DNA of 64,000 bases, taken from contig SVMC01000005.1 in assembly GCA_015067585.1 (NCBI GenBank), forward strand, positions 1 to 64,000, read 5' to 3'. Position numbers and translations under genes: made by a program. Of this stretch, positions 15,396-25,034 are shown piece by piece. Under the pieces are notes generated by a model that was not told where the DNA came from, ran no database searches, and saw only the letters and a list, made by a program, of their open reading frames with translations. This DNA comes from Oscillospiraceae bacterium. Lineage in GTDB: Bacteria > Bacillota > Clostridia > Oscillospirales > Oscillospiraceae. Position 1 is the stretch's first letter. Each line of letters starts with the position of its first letter.

Positions 15396-18300
15396 ATGCT
15401 GCACATCATCCACTGCCCGGATTGGCATACCCTGCACTGCCATGCCATTGACGAGATCGTTCTGGCGGCGAAGGAACAGCAGGGAAACCGTGTGCTTATC
15501 GTGCCGGAGCAGTTTTCCTTTGAAGCAGAGAAAGCCCTGTGCGAAGCAGGCGGCGTACAGATCAGCCGTTTCGCCGAAGTTCTGAGCTTTTCCCGCCTGG
15601 CAGAGCGCTCCCTTGCCCTGTGCGGCGGTATCGCCCACCCGGTGATGGATCAGGGCGGACGGATCATGGCTCTGGCCAGAGCCGTGGATCAGGTACGCTC
15701 CCGCCTGCAGTTCTATGCCCGCAGCGCCCAAAGAGGCGATTTCCTGCTGCAGATGCTTTCCATCGTGGATGAGCTGAAAAGCTACCGCATCGACAGCGCC
15801 CGACTGCAGGAGGCCGCAGGATATCTTGAGGGAACACTGGCAGTCAAGACCCAGGAGCTTGCCCTGCTGCTGGAAGCTTACGAGGGCGTCTGTAGGCATG
15901 GCAAGCAGGATCCCCGGGACCGACTGAGTCTGCTCTGCGAACATATTGAGAAGAAACAATTCGGCAAGGAACTTCACATTTATGTGGAGGGCTTCCTGGG
16001 TTTCACCGCCATCGAGCTGGAGATCTTATCTAAATTCCTCTCCATTGGCGTGGAGATCACGATATATCTTTGTTGTGACGGCTTGTTTGAAGGTCAGCAG
16101 GTCTTTTCCGCTGTGCGAAAGTCCGCAGGTCAGCTGATCCGTGAGGCAGACCGTCAGGGGGCAAAGATCATCCCCCATGCTCTGCCCGTTTCTCCCGCTC
16201 CCCTTCGCGCTGCCGCCCTCTCCGCCTTTACCCGGCAGAGGAGCGAAGAGAGTGAAGCACTCCGGCTCTATACCTGCGCCGGGGCGCAGGAAGAGGTGGC
16301 ATCCATCTGCGCCGACATTCTCCACCATGTGCGAAGCGGCGGCCGCTTCCGGGATATCGCCATCGCCTGTGCTGATGAGGATGCCCTGCTGCCCCTACTG
16401 GAAGCGGAATTTGACCGCTGCAACATTCCCGCCTTCTTTGCTGGCAAGCATCCTGCCCTGCGTACTCCCCTTCTCAGCGCCGTGCTGTGTGCCCTTCGGG
16501 CGGCAGTGGGCCAGATGGAGCGGGAGGATGTGCTGGCATGGCTCAAATCTGATTGCGCTCCCCTGAGTGCGACAGAATGCGATATTTTAGAAAACTATGT
16601 GCTGCTGTGGGAGTTTTCCGGTAATCAGTGGGAGCGGGAATTCACCCTGCACCCCAGAGGCTTCGGCCTTTCCATGGAGGAAAGCGACCGTGCCCTTCTG
16701 GTACGGCTCAACGATTTGCGGCAGCGCTGCATCACCCCCCTGATCGATCTTGGCAAAGCTCTGCAGCGCACCGACACCGTGGGCGGCTATGTGCTGGCGG
16801 TTTATGATTTTTTACAGCGTACCGATTTTTCCCGCCGTGTGGCGCAAAAAATTGAGATCCTTGAAAAAGAAAACGATCAAAATGCCCTTCAGGTGACCCG
16901 GCAGCTTTATGACCTGCTCATAGATGCCCTGGAACAGCTCTACAGCGTGCAGTTTGATGCCAAGTGCAGCCCGGAAGAATTCCTGCGCCTGATGGAGATC
17001 ATCCTCTCCCAGTATCAGGTGGGCAGGATCCCTGCCGTCATGGACGCTGTCACCGTAGGATCTCCCGCAGCATTGCAGCATAAAAGCACAAAGCACCTTT
17101 ATATCTGCGGCTGCAAAGACGGCTGCTTCCCCCAGCTTCCCACGGGCGGGAGCCTGCTGAACGAAGCCGAGCGAAACCGCCTGCGGGAGCTTGGGGTCTG
17201 TCTGGCCCCCGACGAAAATGAGCAGATGGATCGCAATCTTATGGGCACCTATGCCCTTTTGTGCGCGCCCCGGGAAAAGCTGTGCCTGAGTGTGGGCACG
17301 GAGCAAAGCGCCTATTTGTTCCAGACCCTATGCAGGCTTTACCCCGAAAGCGTCCGCTCCAATTCCGATGCCCTTTCCCCGGAGTTTGCCACCGCCAAGA
17401 CCTTCGGCTTGTGGCTTGCCCGGAACAAAAGCGAATTTAACGCACCGGAAGAAGCGGAAAACTATCGTAATTTCCTTGCTTCCGCCCAAAAATATTCCTT
17501 TGGCGCACTTTCTTCTCCCACGGTACTGGGACTTTACGGCAGTCCCATCCGACTGTCCGCCTCCCGCATTGACCGCTATGCCTCCTGCCGCTTCGCCTTC
17601 TTCCTGCACGACGGCCTGAAGGCGGAGGAACGAAAGGCCGCCGCCTTTGATGCCCCAATTTACGGCACCTTTGTCCACTATGTTTTAGAGCATACACTGG
17701 GACAAGTGAAGGCAGAAGGGGGCATTGCACAGGTGGACGATGAACGGCTGCAGACCATCGCAAAAAAACACATGGAAGACTTCCTCTGCTCAGAGGTAGA
17801 CCCGGTTCTGATGGAATCGGAGCGGTTTTCCTACCTGCTGCGTCGAAACTTCGAGGAAGTCGCTGAGGTCGTAGCCGTTTTGGGGCGGGAGCTGCGTGCC
17901 AGCCAATTTGTTCCCACAGATTTTGAGCTGGTCTTTGCCAACGGCGGCACTCTTCCCCCGGTGGAAATCAAAACCGACAAGGTCAGTGCCCGGATCTCCG
18001 GCGCGGTGGACCGGGTGGACCTCTTCGAGGAGGGCGGTCACACCTTCTTCCGGGTGGTGGACTACAAGACCGGCAAAAAAGACTTTGATTATACCGAGCT
18101 TTTAGAGCGCCGTGGGCTGCAGATGCTCATCTACCTCTTTGCGCTGCAGCAAAATGGCGAGAAATATTATGGTAAACCAATTCATCCCGCCGGGGTGCTC
18201 TATGTACCTGCCCGGGATGAGGTGCTTTACCTGTCCCAGAAGCCGCAGGAGGAAAATGCGGAGGCTGAACGGTTGAAAAACCATCGCCGTCAGGGACTTT

Positions 18301-18656
18301 TGCTGAATGATAACATTCTCCTGCAGGCCATGGAGCCTTGTGGAGATACCTCTCCCCTGCTGATGCCCTATAAAATGCGAAAGGACGGCCCCAGTGGAGA
18401 TCTGATGGATTTAGAGCAGCTCGGGATGCTTCGTCGTTATGTAAACCAAGAACTGTCTGCGCTGACGGATGAGATCTTTGAAGGTACTGTCACTCCCAAC
18501 CCCTATATCCGGGGCACCTTCGGCTCCTGCAGCTATTGTCCTTATCAAAGTGTCTGCCATCCTGATCTGTGCGGCGCGGAAATGCGCTCTTTGAAGGCAA
18601 CGGCAGCAAAGGAATTCTGGCAGCGGCTGATCTGGAAGGAGGAACAACATGGCTGA
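15396..18656 (+). CDS. addB: ATP-dependent helicase/nuclease subunit B
   Basis: 1086-aa partner of AddA in double-strand break resection and Chi recognition. The RecB-like nuclease domain is at the C-terminus: Asp in the VDRVDLFEEGG/VVDYKTGKKDFDY stretch (about 870-900), and the four iron-sulfur cysteines, one in SRIDRYASC (about 730) and three in CSYCPYQSVC (about 1045). The N-terminal helicase-like part lacks the Walker A loop found in Bacillus AddB; the protein begins MLHIIHCPDW and moves straight to VLIVPEQFSFEAE. The start has AAAGGAGG at good spacing. addA overlaps by 8 bp. Confidence 0.93.
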   Translation: MLHIIHCPDWHTLHCHAIDEIVLAAKEQQGNRVLIVPEQFSFEAEKALCEAGGVQISRFAEVLSFSRLAERSLALCGGIAHPVMDQGGRIMALARAVDQVRSRLQFYARSAQRGDFLLQMLSIVDELKSYRIDSARLQEAAGYLEGTLAVKTQELALLLEAYEGVCRHGKQDPRDRLSLLCEHIEKKQFGKELHIYVEGFLGFTAIELEILSKFLSIGVEITIYLCCDGLFEGQQVFSAVRKSAGQLIREADRQGAKIIPHALPVSPAPLRAAALSAFTRQRSEESEALRLYTCAGAQEEVASICADILHHVRSGGRFRDIAIACADEDALLPLLEAEFDRCNIPAFFAGKHPALRTPLLSAVLCALRAAVGQMEREDVLAWLKSDCAPLSATECDILENYVLLWEFSGNQWEREFTLHPRGFGLSMEESDRALLVRLNDLRQRCITPLIDLGKALQRTDTVGGYVLAVYDFLQRTDFSRRVAQKIEILEKENDQNALQVTRQLYDLLIDALEQLYSVQFDAKCSPEEFLRLMEIILSQYQVGRIPAVMDAVTVGSPAALQHKSTKHLYICGCKDGCFPQLPTGGSLLNEAERNRLRELGVCLAPDENEQMDRNLMGTYALLCAPREKLCLSVGTEQSAYLFQTLCRLYPESVRSNSDALSPEFATAKTFGLWLARNKSEFNAPEEAENYRNFLASAQKYSFGALSSPTVLGLYGSPIRLSASRIDRYASCRFAFFLHDGLKAEERKAAAFDAPIYGTFVHYVLEHTLGQVKAEGGIAQVDDERLQTIAKKHMEDFLCSEVDPVLMESERFSYLLRRNFEEVAEVVAVLGRELRASQFVPTDFELVFANGGTLPPVEIKTDKVSARISGAVDRVDLFEEGGHTFFRVVDYKTGKKDFDYTELLERRGLQMLIYLFALQQNGEKYYGKPIHPAGVLYVPARDEVLYLSQKPQEENAEAERLKNHRRQGLLLNDNILLQAMEPCGDTSPLLMPYKMRKDGPSGDLMDLEQLGMLRRYVNQELSALTDEIFEGTVTPNPYIRGTFGSCSYCPYQSVCHPDLCGAEMRSLKATAAKEFWQRLIWKEEQHG

Positions 18657-21600
18657 GATCAAACTGACAGCGCAGCAGCAGCTTGCGGTGGATAATGAAG
18701 GCGGCGCTCTTTTGGTCAGCGCTGCCGCCGGTTCCGGCAAGACCAAGGTGCTGGTGGATCGCGTGATGCGCCGCCTTTGCGACCCGGACGAACCGAAGGA
18801 CATTACCTCCTTCCTGATCATCACCTATACCAAGGCCGCCGCCGCGGAGCTGCGGGGCAAGATCGCCTCCGCCATTGGGCAGGAACTCTCTCTGCAGCCG
18901 GAAAACCGGCATTTGCAGCGGCAGCTCAGCCACATCTATCTGGCGCAGATCTCCACGGTGCATTCCTTCTGTACCGCAATTTTGCGGGACTATGCCCATG
19001 AGCTGGGCATCTACCCGGATTTCCGTGTGGTGGAGGAGCAGGAAAGCGTGCTCTGGCAGCAGCAGGCCATGGAGGAAACTCTGGCGGAAGCCTATGAGCT
19101 GCTGGAGCAGCACCCGGAATACCGGGCATTTCTGGATCATTTGGGTGCCGGGCGGGATGACCGCCGTGCCACCGCCATCCTGATGCAGGCCTTCCGCAGT
19201 GTGCAGTGCCACCCCGATCCCGAAGGCTGGATCGAAGAATGCCTCAAAGGACTCTCTCCGGAAGATTGCAGCGATATTGCCCAAACCCCCTGGGGCAAGC
19301 TTCTGATGGAGGACTTCATGGAGCGGCTGGATGAACAGATCGCCATGATGGAGCGGGGTCTTTCCCTCCTTGCGGAGGACGAAAAATTAGAGGCAAGCTA
19401 CGGCCCCACCTACCTCCAGAATCTGGAGGATATGCGCCGACTTCGCGCGGCCCAAAGCTGGGACGAGCTTTTGGAACGGAAAATTCTGGACTTCGGCCGC
19501 TTGAAGGCTGCCCCAAGGGGCATGGATAAGGAATTTGTGGAGCGGTGCAAGCGTCCCCGGGTCAAATGCCTCGACTGGCTGAAAAAGGCGCAAAGCAGCT
19601 TTTCCATGACTTCTGATGAGGCATTGGAAGAGCTGCGGCAAAGCGAACCCGTCATCCGTGGGATGTTTGCCCTGCTGCAGGAGTTCACCGCCCGCTACCG
19701 GTCCATCAAGCAGCGCCGCAGATCGCTGGATTTTGGCGATTTGGAGCATGAGGCCCTTCGGCTTCTGCGCTACGGCAAAAGCGGTACGCCCACCCCGGCA
19801 GCCCGGGAGATCAGCCGCCGCTACTACGAGATCATGGTGGACGAATATCAGGACAGCAACGCGGTACAGGAAGCCATCTTCACCGCCATCTCCCGGAATG
19901 GCGAGAATCTTTTCATGGTGGGCGATGTGAAGCAGTCCATCTACCGCTTCCGTCTGGCAGAGCCGGGGATCTTCCTGAAAAAATATCACAGCTATGCCGA
20001 CGCACTTCATGCCGCCCCGGGTCAGCCGCGGCGGGTGGTGCTGTCGAAGAATTTCCGCTCCCGTGACCGCATCCTTTCGGCAGTAAATGACATTTTCCGC
20101 TTGACCATGACCCCACAGGTGGGTGACCTGCGCTACGGCCCGGATGAGGCCCTCTATCCCGGTCTGCAGCTTCCGGAGGTGGAGCGGCCCTGCGTGGAGC
20201 TGCACTGCCTCGACACATCTGACAAGGCGGATGACATTTCCAAGCGGGATTTAGAGGCCGGATTGGTTGCCAAGCGGATCTCTCAGCTGCTGAAGGACGG
20301 CACACAGATCACAGGAAAAGAGGGCCTTCGCCTTGTGGAGCCGTCGGATATCGTGATTCTGCTGCGCTCCATGCGCTCGCAGGCTCCGGCTTTTCTTGCT
20401 GCCCTGCAGGATATGGGCATTGCTGCCGTCAGCGATCAAAGCGAGGACATTCTGCAAAGTACGGAGGTACAGCTTCTGCTGTCCTGCCTGCAGATCATGG
20501 ACAATCCCCATCAGGATATCCCTCTGGCAAGTGTTCTGCTGAGTCCTATCTACAGTTATTCCGCAGAGGAACTGGCCCAGCTTCGGGTGGAACGCCGCAT
20601 TGGCGATCTCTATGACGCACTTCTGGCCTATTCCAAACAGCATGACACCTTCGCCCCCTTCCTCTCTCAGCTTGCCCACCTCCGTTCCGCCGCACGGCAG
20701 GAGCACGCAGGTGTCCTTGTGCGCCGGGTGCTGGAGGAGACGGGTTTGCGGGATATCTTCCACGCCATGGAAGACGGCAATCAAAGACTTCAAAACCTGC
20801 AGGCCATCTATCTGATGGCCGCCGCCTTCGACCCGGATGGCCCGGGTAGACTCCACGACTTCCTGCAGAAGATCGAACAGCAGAAAGAGCGGGGCATCAC
20901 CGGCGGCGGTGCGGGGGGAGGAAACGCAGTACACATCATGTCCATCCACAAGTCCAAGGGTTTGGAATTCCCCGTGGTCATCGTGGCGGGACTCTCCACC
21001 AAATTTAACACCGCCGACGAGCGTCAGCCGGTACAAATTCACCCGGAGCTTGGCACCGGCTGCGATGTGGTAGACCTTGTAAAGCGGATCAAATACCCCT
21101 CCCTTGCCAAGCAGGCCATTTTAGCCAAGCTGCGGCAAGAGCATCTGTCCGAAGAGCTGCGGGTTTTGTATGTTGCCCTGACAAGACCCAAGGATCTTCT
21201 GATCATGACCTACGCCTCTGCCCATCTGGCCACACAGCTTCGGGACATAGCGGAGCTTCGCACTCCTGACGGTCCTGTGAGCCTGTCCCGCAGGGCAGGC
21301 TGCCTTGGGCACTGGGTGCTGATGGAAGCCATGGGACGAGGGGAAGCCGGGGCACTGTTTGCCTTAGCCGGAAAACCTGAGGAAACCACCCTCAGCGACA
21401 ACCCGTGGCACATTCGGCTCTGGACCCCGGAGGAACTGCCCAAAGTGCAGATTTCCGAGGTTCCTGCGGAGAAGAATGAGATTTCTGTGGACAGCGAAGA
21501 AATCGCAAAGGCGGTAGCTTTCCGCTATCCCCATGACGCTGCCACCACCGCTCCCGCCAAGCTAACCGCCACCCAACTCAAGGGCCGTTTTCTGGACACG

Positions 21601-22191
21601 GAAAGTGCTGACGGTGCACCGGAACACCGTCCCCGGGAGAAGACCCTCCGTCAGCCTTTATTCCTGCAAGATCAAAAACCTCTGAGCAGTACAGAACAGG
21701 GCACAGCGGTGCACCTTGCCATGCAGTACATTCGCTATGAAAGCTGCCTGACGGAGGATGGAGTAGCGCAGGAGCTTCGCCGCCTTGTGGAGGAAGGCTT
21801 CCTTCTGCCCCAACAGGCACAGTGCGTCCTTCCTGAAAAGATCTGCGCCCTGTTCCGCTCCGAACTTGGCAGGCGGATCCTTCGCGCACCGGAAATGGTA
21901 AGAGAGTTTAAGTTCTCCCTTCTCACGGAAGGCGAAAATTACGATCCTGCCCTTGCGGGGGAGCAGCTTCTTCTGCAGGGCGTGACGGACTGCTGCCTTT
22001 TGGAGCCGGACGGACTTTGCGTCATCGACTTCAAGACCGATCGGGTCACTCCGGGTGGGGAAGCATTCCGTGCAGAGCATTACCGCGGACAATTGGATGC
22101 CTACAGCGAGGCTTTGTCCAAAATTTTTGACCGCCCGGTGAAGGAAAAGCTGCTTTACTTCTTCGCCACGGATACCGCGTTTCCTCTTTAA
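18649..22191 (+). CDS. addA: ATP-dependent helicase/nuclease subunit A
   Basis: 1180-aa UvrD/Rep-type 3'-5' helicase with a C-terminal RecB-family nuclease. Motifs in order: Q-motif LTAQQQLAVD, Walker A AAAGSGKT (about 25-32), Walker B VDEYQDSN, FMVGDVKQSIYRFR, IMSIHKSKGLEFPVV and VLYVALTRPKD, then nuclease VIDFKTDRV with GQLDAY (about 1125-1155). AddAB degrades broken ends to give 3' tails for RecA. GGAGG at the addB 3' end provides the ribosome site. No Chi sequence can be deduced. Confidence 0.96.
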   Translation: MAEIKLTAQQQLAVDNEGGALLVSAAAGSGKTKVLVDRVMRRLCDPDEPKDITSFLIITYTKAAAAELRGKIASAIGQELSLQPENRHLQRQLSHIYLAQISTVHSFCTAILRDYAHELGIYPDFRVVEEQESVLWQQQAMEETLAEAYELLEQHPEYRAFLDHLGAGRDDRRATAILMQAFRSVQCHPDPEGWIEECLKGLSPEDCSDIAQTPWGKLLMEDFMERLDEQIAMMERGLSLLAEDEKLEASYGPTYLQNLEDMRRLRAAQSWDELLERKILDFGRLKAAPRGMDKEFVERCKRPRVKCLDWLKKAQSSFSMTSDEALEELRQSEPVIRGMFALLQEFTARYRSIKQRRRSLDFGDLEHEALRLLRYGKSGTPTPAAREISRRYYEIMVDEYQDSNAVQEAIFTAISRNGENLFMVGDVKQSIYRFRLAEPGIFLKKYHSYADALHAAPGQPRRVVLSKNFRSRDRILSAVNDIFRLTMTPQVGDLRYGPDEALYPGLQLPEVERPCVELHCLDTSDKADDISKRDLEAGLVAKRISQLLKDGTQITGKEGLRLVEPSDIVILLRSMRSQAPAFLAALQDMGIAAVSDQSEDILQSTEVQLLLSCLQIMDNPHQDIPLASVLLSPIYSYSAEELAQLRVERRIGDLYDALLAYSKQHDTFAPFLSQLAHLRSAARQEHAGVLVRRVLEETGLRDIFHAMEDGNQRLQNLQAIYLMAAAFDPDGPGRLHDFLQKIEQQKERGITGGGAGGGNAVHIMSIHKSKGLEFPVVIVAGLSTKFNTADERQPVQIHPELGTGCDVVDLVKRIKYPSLAKQAILAKLRQEHLSEELRVLYVALTRPKDLLIMTYASAHLATQLRDIAELRTPDGPVSLSRRAGCLGHWVLMEAMGRGEAGALFALAGKPEETTLSDNPWHIRLWTPEELPKVQISEVPAEKNEISVDSEEIAKAVAFRYPHDAATTAPAKLTATQLKGRFLDTESADGAPEHRPREKTLRQPLFLQDQKPLSSTEQGTAVHLAMQYIRYESCLTEDGVAQELRRLVEEGFLLPQQAQCVLPEKICALFRSELGRRILRAPEMVREFKFSLLTEGENYDPALAGEQLLLQGVTDCCLLEPDGLCVIDFKTDRVTPGGEAFRAEHYRGQLDAYSEALSKIFDRPVKEKLLYFFATDTAFPL

Positions 22192-22309
22192 CCCGAAATC
22201 TTTTTTACAAATCGAAAAAAAGAAAAGACTTTTTGCCCATTATGTGGTATAGTAATATATCAGCGGTATCCTTTGCCGCAAGCACTCTAAGAAAGGGGCA
22301 GATATTTGC

Positions 22310-23404
22310 ATGAAAATCGTCCGCCGCTTTATATTTACCGCCGCCTTTCTGTTTGCGGCCATTCTGATGATCCGGGCCGCAAAGGAGCACGGGGATTTCC
22401 TGTTTATGTTCTATCCCGGCATCATGCGCGAGATCCAGGTCATTCTCTCCGAGCTGACCATTGAACTGGATTATCTTCTCTGGGAGCGCATCGCTTTGGT
22501 CGCCCTGATCTGGGCGGGCGTTACCCTGCTTTTGGATATCATCCTGCAGGAAAATATCCTGCGCTGGATCTCCGGCGTCACCGCCGTGCTCGCCTTTGTA
22601 TTCTGTGTGTATGTGGGGCTTTCGGGTCTGAACCACTATGCTCCTTCCGTAGCGGAGGGAATGCGCATGGAGGTTCGGCAGGATTACACCGTCGCAGAAC
22701 TGAGCAAGGCCGCCGCCTATTACCGTGATGGTGCCAACCAGTTTGCCCCCTATGTGGAGCGGGATGACAACGGTGTCTTTGAGGCTGATGACGATTTTGA
22801 AGCCATGGGCCAGCAGCTTGGCAGCGGCATGAAAAACATGATCAAAACCAGCTATGTGTTCGGCGGCAGCACCGTGGCCCCTAAGGAGCTTGGCTACCTC
22901 TCCCGTTATGACATTCCCAGTGTTTACAGCTGCTTCACCGGAGAATGCTGCATCAACCCCAATGTAGAAGACATTGCCATGCCCTTCCTGATGAGCCGGG
23001 AAGCCGCCCGACGGATGTCCATCGTGCGGGACAGCGATGCGGAATTCGTCGCCTCCCTCGCCTGCATCGCCTCCGACAGCCGGGACTATCGCTATTCCGG
23101 TAACTTCATGGCCTACCGCTTCTGCATGGAAGCCTTGACCGCTCTGGATGCGGATGCCGCGGCAGAGGTGGCCGAAGGCGAATGCGAAGAGCTGAAGGCA
23201 GACCTTGCCGCCAGCACCTTTATGCCGGAGGAATCTCTTGGCGCTCAGTGGCTTGGACGGATGGAAGAGCTTGATGAAAAAGAGCAGGCAAAGCTCCCTG
23301 TAACCACCGAATATCCGGATGTGGCCTCCCTGCTTGTGGGCTGGCACATCCATCTGACCACACCGAAGGTGGTGGAGGAGGACGCGACTCCCGCCGCTGC
23401 ATGA
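22310..23404 (+). CDS. DUF3810-like membrane protein lacking the zinc motif
   Basis: 364 aa with three N-terminal membrane helices (about 5-25, 62-80, 86-106) and a large extracellular-side domain. The later part follows DUF3810 closely: FTGE near 209, a PF...E helix near 225-235, an acidic D-A-E-F stretch, SLACIASDS and RYSGNFMAYR. In the family as I know it the helix reads AHEMAH (HExxH zinc motif) followed by EANF; here it is SREAARR and DAEF, so both His are replaced by Arg. Catalysis is therefore unlikely, and a scaffolding or regulatory role is inferred. AAAGGGG precedes the ATG. It is monocistronic with a terminator. Confidence 0.82.
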   Translation: MKIVRRFIFTAAFLFAAILMIRAAKEHGDFLFMFYPGIMREIQVILSELTIELDYLLWERIALVALIWAGVTLLLDIILQENILRWISGVTAVLAFVFCVYVGLSGLNHYAPSVAEGMRMEVRQDYTVAELSKAAAYYRDGANQFAPYVERDDNGVFEADDDFEAMGQQLGSGMKNMIKTSYVFGGSTVAPKELGYLSRYDIPSVYSCFTGECCINPNVEDIAMPFLMSREAARRMSIVRDSDAEFVASLACIASDSRDYRYSGNFMAYRFCMEALTALDADAAAEVAEGECEELKADLAASTFMPEESLGAQWLGRMEELDEKEQAKLPVTTEYPDVASLLVGWHIHLTTPKVVEEDATPAAA

Positions 23405-23418
23405 TACAACGCCAATGC

Positions 23419-23455
23419 AATGCGGCGTGTCGAGCTGCACTCGACACGCCGCATT
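23419..23455 (+). terminator. Hairpin after the DUF3810-like gene
   Basis: Perfect 16-bp stem AATGCGGCGTGTCGAG with loop CTGCA, starting 14 bp past the stop. The T tail is short. Confidence 0.75.
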
Positions 23456-23481
23456 TATCGCCCAAAGGAAGGAAGATCAAA

Positions 23482-24159
23482 ATGATAGAGATCCTGTATG
23501 AAGACAACGCCCTTCTGGTTTGTCGCAAGCCCGTGGGTGTGCTGTCTGAACCCAGCAACGGCAAGGGAATGCCGGAGCTGCTCAGTGCCCAGTTGAAAGA
23601 GGCCGAAAAAAAGGATTTCATCGCCGGGGTACACCGCCTTGACAAAAATGTGGGCGGTCTCATGGTATTCTCCCGCCGGAAGGACATCACCGGTAAGCTG
23701 ATCGAACAGGTGGCCCAGCGGCAGATGGAAAAGGAATACCTTGCCATCGTTCGTGGCTGCCCCAAAGAAACGGAAGGTATTTTTGAAGATCTCCTGTTCC
23801 ACGATTCCCGCTGCAACAAGACCTTTGTGGTCAAGCGGCAGCGAAAAGGTGTGCGGGATGCCAAGCTTTCCTACCGGGTTTTAGCGAGCATCCGGCAGGA
23901 AGAAACCACTCTGACTCTGGTGCGGGTACGCCTGCACACCGGGCGCACCCATCAGATCCGGGTGCAGTTCGCCTCCCGTGGGATGCCCCTGCTGGGGGAC
24001 ATCCGCTACGGCAGCCGTGACCGCCGCTGTGACGCCGCCCTGTGGTCCTGCAGGCTGTGCTTCACCCACCCCGTCACGAATCAGACGGTAGATATCAGTT
24101 GCCTGCCCCCGGAGCAGTACCCCTGGGATCTTTTCAAAAGAGAGGAGCTTTCCTTATGA
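23482..24159 (+). CDS. RluA-family pseudouridine synthase
   Basis: 225 aa, isomerises uridine in RNA. The catalytic Asp is in HRLDKNVGG (about 52-60), followed by family motifs KEYLAIVRG and LHTGRTHQIRVQFA. No S4 domain is present, so it is a short RluA type; target rRNA or tRNA position is not predictable. The true start is ATG 23482 after AAAGGAAGGAAG; the 252-aa ORF in the track begins inside the previous terminator. It overlaps the next gene by ATGA. Confidence 0.92.
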   Translation: MIEILYEDNALLVCRKPVGVLSEPSNGKGMPELLSAQLKEAEKKDFIAGVHRLDKNVGGLMVFSRRKDITGKLIEQVAQRQMEKEYLAIVRGCPKETEGIFEDLLFHDSRCNKTFVVKRQRKGVRDAKLSYRVLASIRQEETTLTLVRVRLHTGRTHQIRVQFASRGMPLLGDIRYGSRDRRCDAALWSCRLCFTHPVTNQTVDISCLPPEQYPWDLFKREELSL

Positions 24160-25034
24160 ATAAAACCACATTAGCCCGCTGGCAAATCATCATCTCCATG
24201 GTCATGTTCGGCACCATCAGCATTTTCGTCAAGGGCATCGACCTTCCTTCCTCAGAGCTTTCTCTCTACCGGGCGGTCATTGCCTGTCTGGTGCTGTTTT
24301 TCTATCTTCTTATCACCGGAAGAATCCGCAAGCTGGCAGCGCTTCGCAGTAAACTCTTTGTTCTGTTTCTTTCCGGCGCTGCCATGGGTTTTAACTGGAT
24401 CTTGCTCTTTACTGCCTATCAATACACCACCGTGGCGCTTTCTACGCTGGCCTACTATTTTGCTCCCACGCTGATCATTGCAGGAAGTGTTGTTTTCTTC
24501 AAAGAAAGGCTGACCCTGAAGCAGATCATCTGTTTCATTGCCTCCTCTGCCGGCCTTGTGCTGATCATCGGTGTCAGCGGCGGCGGCAGCAGCGATGTGA
24601 TCGGCTTGCTCTTTGGTCTCGGCGCTGCCCTTTTGTATTCCATCGTGGTGCTGCTGAACAAAAAAGCAGGGGATGTGGACGGCATCACCCGCACCTGGGT
24701 GCAGTTTGCCTCCGCGGTACTGGTGCTGACCCCCTATGTAGCCCTGACCGGCGGCTTCCATCCCGGCAGCCTCTCGGCAGCAGGGTGGACGAACCTCCTG
24801 ATCCTCGGCGTGGTACATACCGGCATCATTTATGTGCTGTATTTTTCTTCCCTGTCCCATTTGGATGGCGAAACCTCTGCCATTCTGAGCTACATCGACC
24901 CGGCGGTATCGGTTTTGGTGTCGGTGTTCTTCCTGCATGAGCCCATCACGGCACTGCAGCTTTTGGGCGGTGCCATGATCATCGTATTTGCCATGCTCAA
25001 CGAGATCAGGCTCCCCGGAAAGGGCAAAAAATGA
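24156..25034 (+). CDS. EamA-family (DMT) transporter
   Basis: 292-aa inner-membrane protein with about ten hydrophobic helices in two EamA repeats (about 8-140 and 150-287). Typical segments are MFGTISIFVKG, SLYRAVIACLVLFF and the second-repeat LSYIDPAVSVLVSVFFLHEP. The family exports metabolites or amino acids; the substrate is unknown. It is sandwiched with ATGA overlaps between two pseudouridine synthase genes, so the three are one operon. Confidence 0.9.
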   Translation: MNKTTLARWQIIISMVMFGTISIFVKGIDLPSSELSLYRAVIACLVLFFYLLITGRIRKLAALRSKLFVLFLSGAAMGFNWILLFTAYQYTTVALSTLAYYFAPTLIIAGSVVFFKERLTLKQIICFIASSAGLVLIIGVSGGGSSDVIGLLFGLGAALLYSIVVLLNKKAGDVDGITRTWVQFASAVLVLTPYVALTGGFHPGSLSAAGWTNLLILGVVHTGIIYVLYFSSLSHLDGETSAILSYIDPAVSVLVSVFFLHEPITALQLLGGAMIIVFAMLNEIRLPGKGKK

